Assembly (NCBI GenBank): GCA_033220425.1
Contig: CM065652.1
Location: 2,666,001 to 2,730,000, forward strand
Direction: 5' to 3'
DNA length: 64,000 bases
Origin: Lepraria neglecta
Taxonomy: Eukaryota; Ascomycota; Lecanoromycetes; Lecanorales; Stereocaulaceae
Shown: piece after piece, positions 37,501 to 49,855 of the stretch
Numbering within the stretch: the first letter of the stretch is position 1
Layout: each line of letters starts with the position of its first letter
Translations under genes and position numbers: made by a program
The notes under the pieces: generated by a model
Told to the model about the DNA's origin: nothing
The model's input: the letters and a program-made list of their open reading frames with translations, nothing else
The model's database searches: none

Positions 37501-38419
37501 GGCTCGCCCGCATGCCGAATAGCGTGTTTACCACGGTGTAGAGCAGATTCATCTTATGAAGTCTTGCAAACGAAATTCGTTGAGCCGTTAACAATACCTG
37601 ATCTCTGAAAACAAAATACCACAAAACACTTAAGCAGGCAAGATATTGCCTTGGACCCAGAAAAAGAGACATGCCTGACAAGAAACCAAAACCGAAAGAG
37701 ACTTAGGACTTAGCTCGTACAGAGATCAAAGACCCTCCGCAATGTCTATTTGGCTGCGCATTGATAGCTTGTGATGTTGTCGTGTTTGTTGCACCTGCCG
37801 AAGAGGTTGCAGACAAGCACGACAACATCAAACATCACAAGTATCAAAAATCGAGATCTGCTTCCCGTCTCATGAGCACTCAAACTTGACCACTTCATAT
37901 ATCATTGCCATAGTGCTGGATACCATTCATGCTTTTATAGTCCACAGCGTTGGAGAGGGGTATTCCGGCCAGTCTAGCATGAGCAGATTTGCGCGTGTTT
38001 CATCATTATAGCAGGAACTCCACAATTTATTGTCTCTGTTCAAGGATATTTCAGGAATGGAAAGCGGTTGTAGAACCTGAAAAGGCGTTGTGGAACCAGG
38101 GGGAAAATGCTCAAACTTGCTCACGCCAACGCTAACGTTTCCCGAAGTGTCATATGGAACAATGGTTCAACACCATTTCCACCACAAAATGAGCAAGTTT
38201 GAGCGTGATATCAACCAACGGTCTAGACGCACCGAATACCCACCGGCCATGCGTATATGAGCCACCGCGCAAATAGATTCATGCCGCAGATTTATTGCCC
38301 CAAACCATCATCCGCATCTCTAAACCAACATATCTAAACCCGTAGCGGCATATGCTAAGCACCTGTAGGAAGCAAAAACAAGATCCTACCGAACTTTAGC
38401 AACCTCGATCTCAAACACG
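37501..38419. other. Intergenic with two inverted repeats
   Basis: No gene is seen. An imperfect hairpin lies near 37770-37855, and a perfect 15-base inverted pair (GCTCAAACTTGCTCA at about 38109-38123 and its complement at about 38187-38201) frames a 63-base spacer. Confidence 0.45.
37768..37854. repeat. Imperfect hairpin of about 30-base arms
   Basis: The left arm starts CTTGTGATG and contains TTGTCGTG. The right arm contains CACGACAA and ends CATCACAAG. The right arm has about six extra bases. The arms are separated by about 13 bases. It could be a tiny foldback element or a transcribed hairpin. Confidence 0.5.
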
Positions 38420-38891
38420 ATGTGTGGTCCCGGACTCTGGGCCGATCGCCCCTCCAAATACAGTGCTGTAGCCATCATCCATGGCGCTTTATCCTCACAA
38501 AATATTCAGCTGCTCTTCCGCAATCCCACCGACTCTAGCACGGCATATACAATCGTGACTTGCAAGTCGGGAGAAGCGCAATGTTGCAGTCAGCTGATGG
38601 TGGATTTCGTCTTACAGATTCAGTAAGCAATTACCCCCACTGTGGGTCTTCTAGTCTCAAGGCAAGCGAGATAACTAATTTGTATCTAGTCAACATGGCG
38701 ACCTTACCGTCTCGAAAGAAAACGCAGCCACTCCGCCAATGCTTCACACAATACGAGATCAGATCGGGAACGAAGCCGAATTGGGCGAGCGGCTAGATCT
38801 CTTCGCGGGGGAAAACGGTGTCATTGGTCGTATGGTGTCCGTTGTGAGCGGAAGAGAGAAGATTGGGGACGGCATAATTGGGTGGAATTAG
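38420..38891 (+). CDS. Small Cu/Zn superoxide dismutase-like protein
   Basis: Two exons (38420-38622, 38690-38891) joined by a canonical GTAAGC...TAG intron give about 134 residues. After the join the protein reads QIHQHGDLT, matching the copper-ligand strand of Cu/Zn SODs (HxH followed by GDLT). Near the end, NGVIGRMVSVVSG plus KIGDG resembles the SOD segment with the essential Arg (VIGRxxVVH...DDLG). The remaining metal ligands are not clear: the zinc-loop histidines are missing or shifted and VVH has become VVS. It may be a divergent or non-catalytic homologue, a decayed copy, or a different family with chance similarity. No signal peptide is visible. Confidence 0.45.
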
Positions 38892-39166
38892 CGGCGAAGG
38901 TCCTGTTAAATTGCGTGAAGTGCGAGCGCTTTGCTTTGAGCTAATAATGTCGCTAAGTTGTGCTAAGAAATGCATCTATAATGATCAGACTCTGCTCCGC
39001 TATCGCTACCTATTAAGGGTATGTTTATCGTCTACACGTCATGTCTTCATCCCACTGCTCCCAAGGCCTTCAGATTCAGCTATGCACAGCAAGCGGCAGT
39101 GTCGGATAAGGCACTAGTGGAGGTAGCCAGGGTCAGCGAGCATTTCGAACTGGTTTAGGATGACAA

Positions 39167-39853
39167 TTACCCATTATTTGCAGCTCCAAAGCCATCCCAG
39201 GAGAAAAGGAAGAAGCCAAGGAAGGCACCAATAAAAATACAAATAAGAATATATCCATTGTAGTACATGGCCAAAAGCATAATCATGTAGGCAACGGCAA
39301 ATTGCAGCGTGTGCATCAGAGCGCGAACAGTCTGCTGAGTGATGTTTGGGAGGTTGTCGGACTCTCTCGATGGTAGCGACTTTGCCCAGTCTTGGAGCAA
39401 TGTGACAGCTGAGTGAGGCGGTTCTTCAAGATCTGATGAATGATTTCCAGATTTTGAATTGCGCTGTTGATTCTCGCGGGCAGTAAGCCGGTCGTACTCG
39501 CGTTGGAGTCGACGTAGAAATTCGAGAAGCAGTACCAGACAGATGATACCGATGCAGGAACCGATGAACATGGCGCTTGAAGTGATGTGCCATGATGTCG
39601 AGAGAAAGCACGCATCAAGTGTGTACCAGTTCCAGAACATCTAAGGCCAAGGGTTAACGCCCTGAAGAAATAGACTGCTTGGATGTAGGAGATTGCGAAC
39701 TGATGATTTGCAGTCTGTGGATCCGCCCATGTCCATGCCTGGCATAACCGTAATTATCTTCGTCATTGTGCTTGGTGTTGCTTGACTTGTGGTGCTCATT
39801 GCAGTCGCCGTAGCTATTGCGGCCGTTGTCGTGGTCGTGGTCGTGGATGCCAT
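39167..39853 (-). CDS. Ctr-family copper transporter
   Basis: Two exons (39853-39701, 39640-39167) give about 208 residues. Ctr proteins are trimeric high-affinity Cu(I) channels of the plasma or vacuolar membrane. The N-terminus is Thr-rich with a methionine cluster MPGMDMGG that would collect copper. The exon join gives CKSSMFWNWYTLDACFLS, the conserved entry to the first membrane helix. The last two helices carry the MxxxM filter (MLLAM) and the GxxxG packing motif (GAFLG). The donor (GTTCGC) is unusual, but the joined sequence is diagnostic. It ends in a short polar tail. It lies beside the potassium transport genes and on their strand. Confidence 0.82.
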
Positions 39854-40835
39854 TTTGATCGCTCTGGGGAGTTGGTAATGCCGTGAAAAGCAACAGATTC
39901 AATCATACGTAGTCTTTTTTCACCATTTGTAAGGATATCTAAGAAAAAACTTTCCCGAGAAGACAATGGAATGCTTTCATGAAGTAAAGTGAAGCACAGG
40001 AGGGGTTTTTGGGTCGCAAGGGCGGATGATGGAGACGTAAGGTTCCGTCAGCGTAGCAGTTTTTTCGTGGGATGATCTGGGTTTTACCGTGTTGCAGCAG
40101 AAATCGCTTTTATCAACACGCGTCAGCAGGCCCCCGAGAGATTAAATGTGGTTCGCTGGCCGAGAATGGTTGTAGTTCCTTTGTTGGTGCGGGCAGATTT
40201 GAGCAAGTTTTCGGCCACACCCGGGACTTGGCTGCATCACATTTACCTTCCAATCCACTCTGTCTGAGCATGTTTTCCAGCACCGAGTTTGTTCCCAGAC
40301 GGCTTTTAGTGCCCTATTTCCTGCTCCCTTCTACCTCGATGGAAGACTGGCCCCTAGCTTGCCCGAATTCCGGCCATATCATCCAAGGACATTGCTGCTC
40401 ATCGTCGAAGAACGCTTACCCAATGGCGCCCTTCTAAGATAACGTGTTTCATAACATAACGTAGTGAATGTAACGATCTTCGCTAGTGAAGTTGGCTCGG
40501 GACAATCAAACTTGCGTTTAGGTATGTGTATATTCTAGCACTGCTTCGAGTCAGACGACGAAATACTTGTGGGATGAACCATGAGCACGCAGAATATCAT
40601 ACCTCTTCATTAGACCTCAGGATATCCTGTCGATGAGACTGGCCCCAAGCTTTCAACAAAAATTAGACGTCAACAATATGCAACATAAATCAACAGAAGC
40701 AGCTCCTGCTATTAGGCAAATCTGTAACTCAATGTGTACTATAAGCTGATCCACATTCAAAAATCACCATCAATCTATTCAACGAATCACACAGGCCATC
40801 GCAAGCACTTTATGAACAACCCACCCTTCGTCCTG
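39854..40835. other. Intergenic between copper and potassium transporter genes
   Basis: An open frame of about 121 codons on the plus strand (40072-40437) has no recognisable motif. The region upstream of 39853 must contain the Ctr promoter. I do not see an unambiguous copper-response element. Confidence 0.35.
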
Positions 40836-43800
40836 TCATATGACCTTCACATATCCCACCTCAACCAACTTCTCAACATCCAAATTCATATTCGCAACCT
40901 TACTACCAGTATTACTCCTCAGCCATAGGAACATAGCCAGCGCAAGCCTCCTAGCCCAGCCTCTCGCATTCCTCGCCTCAGTAATACGCATCTGTTCCTT
41001 GCCCACAATATGGACGACTTGGTCCTCGTAGGCGGCCTGAAGGTTTGCAAGACTCTCGCGGACGACAGTTTGCTGGGCACGATGGTCATTTGGCACGAAA
41101 GCTGCAGCAGCGTGAGTGGGCGGGGTAATAGATGACGACGCAGACTCATCCGAGCTAGTCTCTAGAGGAGCACTGCCAGGTTCGACGCCTTCTCGGATGA
41201 TGAAGTCACGTAGATTCTCGTAGATGAGGAGACCGAGGTTGCCTGTCATGATGTCATCCGCATAGCCGTGACGAATGGTGACACGGTATATGTTCTGCAG
41301 CGCCATTCCTGGGCCGGCGAGCGGGAAACAGCGCGAGACGCTGAATCTGTCTTCAGGCGCTACCATTGGGCAGGAGAGTGGTCGAATATGGAAGAAGACG
41401 ACTACTGCTGGTGCGGCTTGGAATTTCTGTAGGAAGTGCACGAAGACGGTGGGAGTCCCGTTAGGGCTACCGGTCTTGTCGAAGAAGACGCCGATACCAC
41501 GAAGGCGGGATACAGGAGCTCCACCCAACGCTGGTGTAAGGCGTAGGATGGGGATGCTACATTCTCTCTCCTGCTCGGTATGCCGTTCAGTAAGCAAGTG
41601 CGAAGGTGTAACACGGTCTTCGCCTTCGGCACGCCACTGGTTCTCCTTTCCGTAACGCCAGAGGACGAAGATGCTCGACAGGAGGACTGCAAGACATAGA
41701 GTGAACCAAGCTCCGTCCGGCACTTTCGTCAAAGCAGAAGACAAGTAAACGCCGTCTAGTAAGCCGAAGACTAGGAAACCGGCTAGGACGATAAGGATTG
41801 GTAGACGCCAAATTATGAGGGCTACCAGAGAGACCAGTGATGTTGTGATGAAGGTGACCAAGATGACACACACGCCGTAAGCCTCTCCAAGCTTGGTGGT
41901 CTGTCGAAAGGAAGGTCAGTCCCTGGAAATGCGACTAGGAGGACAGAGGAACATACATTGCTATATGCAGCAGTCACACAAATCGTACCAATCATGAGAA
42001 GCCAATTGACCCAGGGAATATAGATCTGTCCGTGGAAGACCTTTGATGTGTGCTTGACTTTGATTTGCGGGAAGTATGACAGCTTGATAATTTGTGAGAG
42101 AAGCTGTATTTGAATTAGGTAACCATCATGTAAAGCCCCAATGATGGTATTCTTACCTGGAACGTAGCTGTAATCATCGTCTGACTTGCGACGATGGACG
42201 CCAAGATGGCAACGACCAAGCTAGGATAGAACATTCCTGGTGGAACTGAATTGAAGAACGGGTTGGAGTAGGCCCCCTTGTTTGAGCTGATGTATGCTGC
42301 TTGGCCGATGTACTAGATTATTTTATGAGCGAGATGAACTCAATGTTATTAGGTATAAGAATACGAACCGCTAATAAGAGGCAAGGGAAGGCGAAACACA
42401 GCCATGAAAGCTGAATGGCACTGTATGGCGATTTATCTTACGTGCAAAAAGCTGGGCCAGAGAAGAGAACTCACCTTCTAGTAAATGCACCAAGGTCGGC
42501 AAATAGAGCTTCAACGCCTGTAAAGGCAAGCAGAATACCTCCAAGTGATCTCCATCCTTCGGTCTTATTCCGTACCATGTAATCTCCGGCATAGTAGGGG
42601 GAGAAGGCCTTCAAGACTGTATGGTCAAAGTGAACCAGATTCTGAGATCGTCAGCCAAGCAAAATACATACGAAGTTCGGGGTTGATGACTCACGTAAAT
42701 ACCAAAGCCAAGGTTGAAGGAGAGCCAGATGATGACGATTGGAGCGAAGAGGGTGCCAATCTTCGAGGTACCCAGAGGCTGGATCAGGAACAGTAGAATG
42801 AGAATGCCACAGGTTGACCCGACGATGGTAGATTTGGTGATGTTCGGCTGGACAACTTGCAATCTATTCTATCAGTTAGCAAACGATACTTGCGAGTCAC
42901 AAAAGAGATTCCCAGAGGCGGACCCGCTGCATGAGCTTTCGGTTTGCTACGGGGTCCCGGTACTATGGGATCGGAATTACCAAAAAGAAGGAATGCACTT
43001 ACCCTTGAATAGCGCCTAGGACAGATTGAGCGGGTGTGAGGACACCATCTACGTATTGGTCAGCATCTAAGTCCTTCATGGGATGCCCAGGGAGGCATAC
43101 CAGACATGACCAAGGACACTCCAAGCACACCGACAATCTTCAACAACAGTTTCAGCAAACCACTGCGTTCCAGAATTGATCTCGCCGCCTTGCTGCCCAT
43201 TTTCAGGTCTGATGTTCTGACTCTTTCTATTTTGATCGATCTCTCCTCACGGGGGTCACGACGGACGATATTAGCCTAAGTTGCCAGTCAGTCGAGCTCA
43301 GCCCGGGCGGTGACATAAGAGCACGTACATAGCGCGAAAGCAGCGAGTAAACAGCGAACGTTCCGCCTTCGCCCTCATCATCGGCTCTCAAGACGATCAA
43401 TATATACTTAACGCTGACCATAAGCGTAAGAGTCCAGATGATGAGGGATAGAGCGCCGAAGAGATCGTCATGGCTGGGTTCCGAGCTAAAGGTAGAGGAG
43501 TAGACGTAGAGCGGACTGGTACCGATGTCCCCGTAGATAACGCCAATAGATTGATAGGCTAGCCTGTAAAGCCTTGTTAGCACAGGCCTCAGACCTGCTC
43601 TGGGCGTTGGGTAGCATGCCATAGTAGGTATCTACCGGAAAAATTCTAGCGATTGGTCAGCTCTGTACTCAAGTCCACGACGCGTAAGAATGTCTGACCT
43701 GTTTCTTCTTGAGGTCTCTTTCATCTCCGTCGTCATATCCTATTTCCTTCTCTGTCACACTTTGTCGACGCTTGGCAGCATAAATACCACCAGCATTCGA

Positions 43801-43920
43801 GGGGGCGCGACCGACAGCCTCATCCGCGATCTGGACGTGATTCGAAGAAATCTGTGTGATAGCTTCGTCTACTACATGGAACTTGCCCGTCTCTGTAGAC
43901 ATTGGAGGGAGCGTATTCAT
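40836..43920 (-). CDS. HAK/KUP-type high-affinity potassium transporter
   Basis: This gene of about eight or nine exons codes for a HAK/KUP potassium-proton symporter of the plasma membrane. I choose ATG 43920-43918; a short acidic, basic N-tail ends KKKQ before the membrane part. The family signature [18 protein letters not shown] starts the first helix, followed by [19 protein letters not shown]. Further blocks in order are [38 protein letters not shown], the pore-lining [15 protein letters not shown] and the [14 protein letters not shown] helix. They are followed by [18 protein letters not shown]. The C-terminal cytosolic domain (about 250 residues) includes [13 protein letters not shown] and ends VEVGYVKVI at 40836. 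All blocks are present and no stop interrupts exons. Such genes are usually induced by potassium starvation. Its neighbour is a K+/H+ antiporter. Confidence 0.87.
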
Positions 43921-45257
43921 TGGTGTAGCTTTGGCCAGCCGGACGATTTTCAAGTGCAGAAATCGTACGAGAGATGATGGAAGACGAGCAATAAAAACAA
44001 CTGGAATTTATTGAGCGGGCGAGAGTAACCTTACACCTCGCAAACAGGGTCCAGTCTTTGTCCTGACCCACCGCAACCACCATCACTTTAGTGGCGCCCA
44101 TCGTATTTGCTACTTTCCTGACGATAAGCTGACTACGCCCCCCTGATCAGCACGTATCAAGGTTAATGCGAGACCCTAGGATCTTAACACATGCCTAGAC
44201 TAGGCTAAATTGTGGTCATGGTACATGGCCGCACGGTTCGCACGAGGGTGAGTGGGGAATTGGCACATCCCGTATGGTCGGTTAAATCCCGCACCCATCG
44301 CTAAACTGCAACCTGCACACCCCCACTTCCCGACTGAAATGCTTCAAATGACCTAGTTGCTCGCGTAATAGTGCTAGGACGCGGTATGCAATCGAGATCT
44401 GCGACGATGCAGGTCACAGTTTTTCGATCGCATAGAATTGAGCATGTTCTTTGATGGGAGCTGACCGCGACCGACAATCGTGGCATTTTATGCCGCTAAT
44501 GCGCAAAAGCTTGTTTTCAGCGGGAAGACTAACGAAGACGGGAGATGGCGGGCCGTTGCGACTAAAGAGGAGGCAAGAACGATCTCAAAGGAGGCTGAAA
44601 CGACTCCAAAGGAGGGCAACTCGACTCCAAAGGAGGCAACTCCCCTATCCCCATTCCCATTCCCATCCCCATCCCGCTGAAGGTCCGAGCTTCTGCTAAC
44701 TAACGAAGGGACCGACGAAAACCGATGATCTCAGCCGATCAGCTGACCAATCGCAAGCTCTCATAGGCGACTTATTGATTCGGGCAAACAGACATGGCGC
44801 CACTATTGCACCACCTTGGAAGCCGTGGATATCCAGCACAATCCGTGGGGAAGCGAAAGGGTCCATCTGTTGGCCAACATTGAGAGTAGAGCATGGAATT
44901 TTGATGGCGATTCCTGAAGGATTGAGCCATGCAAAGCAACCCATGTTTCGTCTGCCACGAATCCCACCGAAGCATCGTAAAGTAAATTATGGAGCGCTTT
45001 TTGGGAACGGATTTTGGGAACGGGTTGCTCGGCTGCTATGTCTACATTTATTGCTGACCGCATGAGGGGCCGTGTAGGAAGACAATCAATTTATTGCAAA
45101 AGTCAAAAGTTAAAACCTTGCTTATGGTGCTAATCTCATTTCTAAAGTAAATCGTGGAGATATTACACTCACCTCTAAAAACTCAGAACGTATGTCCATA
45201 TCCAAATCTCGGCCGCCAATGATAATTGGTCCAGCCCACAACGCCTGTTTTGTTCGC
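43921..45257. other. Intergenic: HAK upstream region and antiporter 3' side
   Basis: This holds the promoter of the HAK gene and a 21-bp minisatellite (listed separately). A frame at 44775-45065 on the plus strand has no known motif. Nothing else is seen. Confidence 0.4.
44570..44640. repeat. 21-bp minisatellite
   Basis: Three 21-base units (44570-44590, 44591-44611, 44612-44632) and a partial fourth share GAGG...CTCCAAAG. On the plus strand the 21-base unit keeps frame and would encode a seven-residue repeat of the type TPKEGNS. It is followed by repeats of CCCATT/CCCATC. Confidence 0.7.
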
Positions 45258-48056
45258 CTACTCATCCTTCACAGCAGCTTGAATGACCAGAACGCTGGCT
45301 TTTATGTTACCCGTGATCATGGCTTCAGCGAAACCCCCAAGGCTTTGCCTCAGATCACCTTCCGTACCATGATAACCAGCATTGGCAGTTTGCTTTCCAT
45401 GGTGTCTGCCTACGACAACAAGGTCTCCGGCATTCTTTTGAGAGACATCGACCTCCGCTCTAGCTTGCTCGACAATAACTTGTAGCGGCTGAGTGGTTTC
45501 GATAGTGTTGAAGAGAATACGAGATTGTAAATCGCTAGACAGCGAGTCGGCCATGGCTGCAAAGAAGGCTTGATCTTGGCTACTGAGTATTTCTTGCGAG
45601 CTTGTAGTGACAACCATTTGACCATCTTTGGTGACAGTTCTGTCAGACGATGTTATCTCATCCGATTGACTGATCGTGTCGGCTCCCTTTATGTGAATGA
45701 TAGTAGCTGTGACATTCGGATTCTTCGCCAGCCTCAGGACGAAACGTAGAGCAATCTGGTCATCCATGCCTCCAATAAATGGGAAGAAGATATGATGGCT
45801 TCGATCCATAAGCGGCGCGGTTGCATGTATCGGAGCGCCTCTAAGACTCAGATTCGTGGGCACACGATGCAGGGATTGCAACTCTTCCCTAGGAAGCGCA
45901 CCAAAACCATTATTGACCAATATCGCTGCGTTGCACGGAGTACTATCAAGAAATTTGATGACGAAGTAATTATATGAAGCATTGCTGAAAGCGCTCTGCG
46001 TCGACTCATTCATGTCGGCTGTAACCGCCTCGGAGAAGCTACCAGTCTCGCTCCAAGGGACCAAGATCATATCCGACTTGCGGTCGGATGCCCGTTCGCC
46101 CAAGACCTCGGAATATGATCCCTCGGGGACAAGCTGCACCTCGCCAGAAACGGCGACGTTGTTGAGTTGGCCGAAGGTGTGAAAAGCATTGACCACAGGA
46201 TCTCTGGTGGAGAGCTCGTCGACTTCTGAGTCTTTCATGACAGACGAGAGACGTTCTGTGAGCTCCAGCATCCGCAGGCCGTGGACTTCAAGGGGTCGCT
46301 TATGGGAAGACGGGTTTCTAAGAGCCGCATCGTTTGTATCCGCTGCTGCGACCTTGCCATTTTTCGTAGGATGGACCTTGGTGACCGAGGCGCGCGACTG
46401 CTCCCCACCTAGCAATGCCACGAAAGTAAAGAGGCTGGGCAGACTGTCCAAACGGAGGCTCACCAGGAGCCTCTTGATCTCACTGTGCTCCTTCTCAGAT
46501 GCGGATCCACTTTCATCGCCGAAGGTATCTTCTGGTGCCAGTCGACCACCATCCCAATCAATTTCTCCACGTTTCCATGCAGCGAGCTTTTTCTGGTACC
46601 ATGGTGGGAAAAGTACCGAAGTTAGAGGTGTAGTGGCGAAAGTTGTGACCAAGGCCATGACGACAAAAATGGTGAAGGTTCGCTGGCTGAGGATCTTGGC
46701 TTGAAGCCCAATATTCTAGATAGATTAGCAGCATGCCCTTGTAAACTAAAGGTAAGGAATTACCAGCACGATCAACTCAACCAAGCCCTTGCAGCTCATC
46801 AAAACACCGATTGTGAAACTTTCTCTCCAAACCAGCTTGTTCATCCGAGCAGCGAGTGTCCCACCAGCCAATTTCCCAATGAAGGCTACAGCGATAACGC
46901 CAATAACGTATGCCCATGTGATACCAGTATTGAGAAGACCAAGGTTGGTGCTCAGTCCGGAGAGTGCAAAGTAGAGAGGGAGGAAGAAAACGGCGACAAG
47001 ATCTTCAATCTTCTCTGTAAGTTTTATTGCAAACCCTCCTTGGTGTGGACAGATCAATCCCATGAGGAATGCCCCAAAGATTGGGTGGACTCCGATGATA
47101 CCTGTGAAGAAGGCCGAGCCAAAGGCCATGAGGACTGTCAAGGCCACCACTGACTGGGTTGGGCCATTGTGGAGACTTCCGGTGCGTCTCAAGATCCACA
47201 TGAAAGCTGGCCGAATGGCGTACACAAGGAAGAATATGTAAGCGACGCAAGCGAGGAGAACATATAGTGCTGTGATTCCAGAGCCTGCATTGACGAGCGC
47301 AACGCACAACGCGAGGAGGATCCAGCCAACCACATCGTTACCAACGCCAGCCGACAGTACGACAATGCCCACCTGAGTTTGTAGAAGCTTAAGCTCTGTC
47401 AAGATTCTGCACAGCACTGGGAATGCCTGCGCTTGATCAGCATTGAGTGTTTCTCTCGCAGAGGCGTTTCGCCTACCGTGATAGCCATGGCGACACCAAC
47501 AAAGAGCGCATATGTCCCAAAGCTGATTGGCACCAGGCCTGAATCTTCTCGAAATTGATGGTAAAGACCATATGCAATGCCCCAGCCTAGTCCAAAGGGA
47601 AGAGCCATGCCAGCCGCTCCGACACTGAGGGCTATTCTCCAGTTCGATACGAGAAGCCGCAAGTCTACCTCGAGTCCGACCAGGAAGAGGAATAGGATGA
47701 GGCCGACGTTGGCGGCCATTGTGAGTGTAGGCATGGAGGCGGCGGGGAATATAGCATCTGTGAAGCCTGGAATGCGTCCAAACACGGAGGGACCTAGTAG
47801 TATACCACCAATGACCTCTGCAATAACTCTTGGCTGTCGTATTTTGGACAGAGGGAAATGGAGGAGGCGGCAGAAGATGATGATGATGCCAGCCTGTAGC
47901 ACTCGGTTTTCAGCCAGTGATGCATAGAAAGGGAAAGAAAAGTGATAAGAGGTAGCATACCTGTATGATAAAGACGATAATGGGGTTCTTGGGATCATAT
48001 TTAGATGGGTTTGCCCCCTGGAGGATACCTCCTTGACCAGGTGCTCTGACGGCCAT
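45258..48056 (-). CDS. K+/H+ antiporter of CPA2 family (KHA1-like)
   Basis: Four main exons code for a fungal KHA1-type monovalent cation/proton antiporter, placed in yeast on Golgi-type membranes, where it sets luminal pH and K+. The start is ATG 48056-48054 with MAVRAPGQGGIL; exon 1 ends IIVFIIQ and exon 2 opens AGIIIIFCRLLHFPLSKIRQ. Core features are the GGILLGPSVFGRIPG loop, GLILFLFLVGLEVDLRLL, and the ion-site helix SAGVGNDVVGWILLALCVAL. These are followed by VHPIFGAFLMGLICP and FFLPLYFALSGLSTNLGLL. After the last helix (FATTPLTSVLFPPWYQKKL) a 430-residue cytosolic tail resembles two degenerate universal-stress-like halves (HHIFFPFIGGMDDQIALRFV). No interruption is seen. It sits 1.3 kb upstream of the HAK gene in the same orientation. 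Confidence 0.88.
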
Positions 48057-49855
48057 GGCGATTGAAGGCTTCGTGAATGATCCTACTCAATGCTTGAGAA
48101 TGGATTGGATTGCAGAATGGGTGCTGAAGAGGCAGACAGCCTGACTGGTTTGGAGGAATGTAAGCATTTCTAAATCAGGGTCGCCCCACGTTCGTAGTCA
48201 GCTGTGGGGAATGGCGGCTGATGTGTCTTATTATCATCATGGCTTGCGGGCTAGAAGTGTCAGCAGACTCGGTACCAAATCTCACTAGTAGAGGAATAGC
48301 GAGTTGTGAAGGAACAAAGGCGGCAGTGTGACCGCTCCTTCGCAGCTCCAGACGACAAGAACACGCGAGTTCTAGACCTCTTGGCACTCTCGGCAATCAT
48401 TGCCTTAGGGTCACCGATTGGTTCATGAGAAGCTCCAGCCTATCTATCTACCTGCACATAGGCATCCTCCAGTCACATCTTTTCAAGTCGAGTCTACTTA
48501 TCCATGCAAGTTGGGAGCCTCTGGTTTCACGGATGGCAAGGATGGCTACGGAATAGCAGATCCGGACCTTTTGCCGCCATCGGAATCAAGATTCCATTCT
48601 CATCTCTATAGTACGAGACCAGATGTGCAATCTACTTATGATGGAAGAACTGAAAATGGTCGAAGCCCGGCTGTCCTATGCAAAATTGTGTCAAGAACTA
48701 CAATTTGAATACCGAGCACCTCCAAACCGCCTCCGCCCTCGGCTGTGCAATCTCTACCGATGCCTATCCCGTCCTTTACAGATACAGCACCACTCAATGG
48801 CTTTTTTGCAATGCATCGTTGAGGTCATCGACCATTGCCGATCGCCTTTCTTTCCGCCCTGTCATGAAGAATTTCTTTGGACGAGAAATGTGGTTTTTTT
48901 CATGTTCTATTTGGTCTTAAGGTAGCATGCAACTTTCACGTGCATGTATTGCGTGTAGGCTACGATGTAATTATGGCGAGCGCTACTGTCTCCTCCACCT
49001 ACCAGCCTTGTCTAAGCCACCGCACTGCTCAATTGTCAGATCTCAACAGCATCGAATGGAGAAGATTGAACCTGTTTAGGCGCTAAATTGTCTAATGACA
49101 GTCACGGTTTCATCAAACTCCCTCTAAGAGATAACTGCCATCGCTACTTGAGTCTAGTACGCCTAGGTGACGGGCCCTCTTGTCCGCTCAGAGTTCGCTG
49201 CAAGCTGAGTGACTCGTGGCGATCACATGCGAGCGGAAGGCAAAGCATGGAGGCCATTTGAAATAGGGCATCAGGATATGCGCACTCTGACCTTATCAAG
49301 TGAATCAGCACTTCGCCTTGATTTCACTTAAAAAAATTCGACTGACATCTCCAAGTACGTTGTTCTCGTTCATAGGCTTGAATGACTATTAATAGGCGTT
49401 TGATACTGGTGGATCATCCATGGCCCCTCAAACCCCAGAAACATGATTTTACCTGCAAGACGTGACGTGACATTCGTTTGTTCCAGAGTGGAACTTTGTA
49501 GTTTGGCAACCACCGCACATCCCATTTGCGAATAAGCGCCTCAATTCGGATGGCACTACTACGCAGATGTCTCAAATAGCAAAGATGTATATCATTCATC
49601 AGTGCACTTGCTTTAGGGATACTCGCTCTCGTGACTCTCACAGCGTTAGCATTATGTGGTGGAATCTCTGGTGGTGCCCCTTGCACTAAGCCTAAAGCGG
49701 TTAGCGTAGTATTCACGCACGAAAAGTGTATTTACTTTCTGCACGCGACTCCATAGAGTTAGCAATAGCATGCAATGAACATGGTTCTTCTCATATGAAC
49801 TTATTAGCAAGCACATATGCTAAAGCACAGCACTCTCAGGTTTTGTCTCATCGTA
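48057..49855. other. Intergenic with unassigned short frames
   Basis: This contains the antiporter promoter side. Plus-strand frames at 48418-48925 overlap in three phases and are not convincingly coding. A minus-strand frame at 49414-49716 (about 100 codons) has no known motif. Confidence 0.35.

Noticed and set aside
40072-40437. Plus-strand frame of 121 codons
   Set aside because: It is Cys- and Ser-rich but has no recognised signature or signal peptide.
46189-46704. 171-codon plus-strand frame
   Set aside because: It is antisense to the conserved cytosolic tail of the K+/H+ antiporter.
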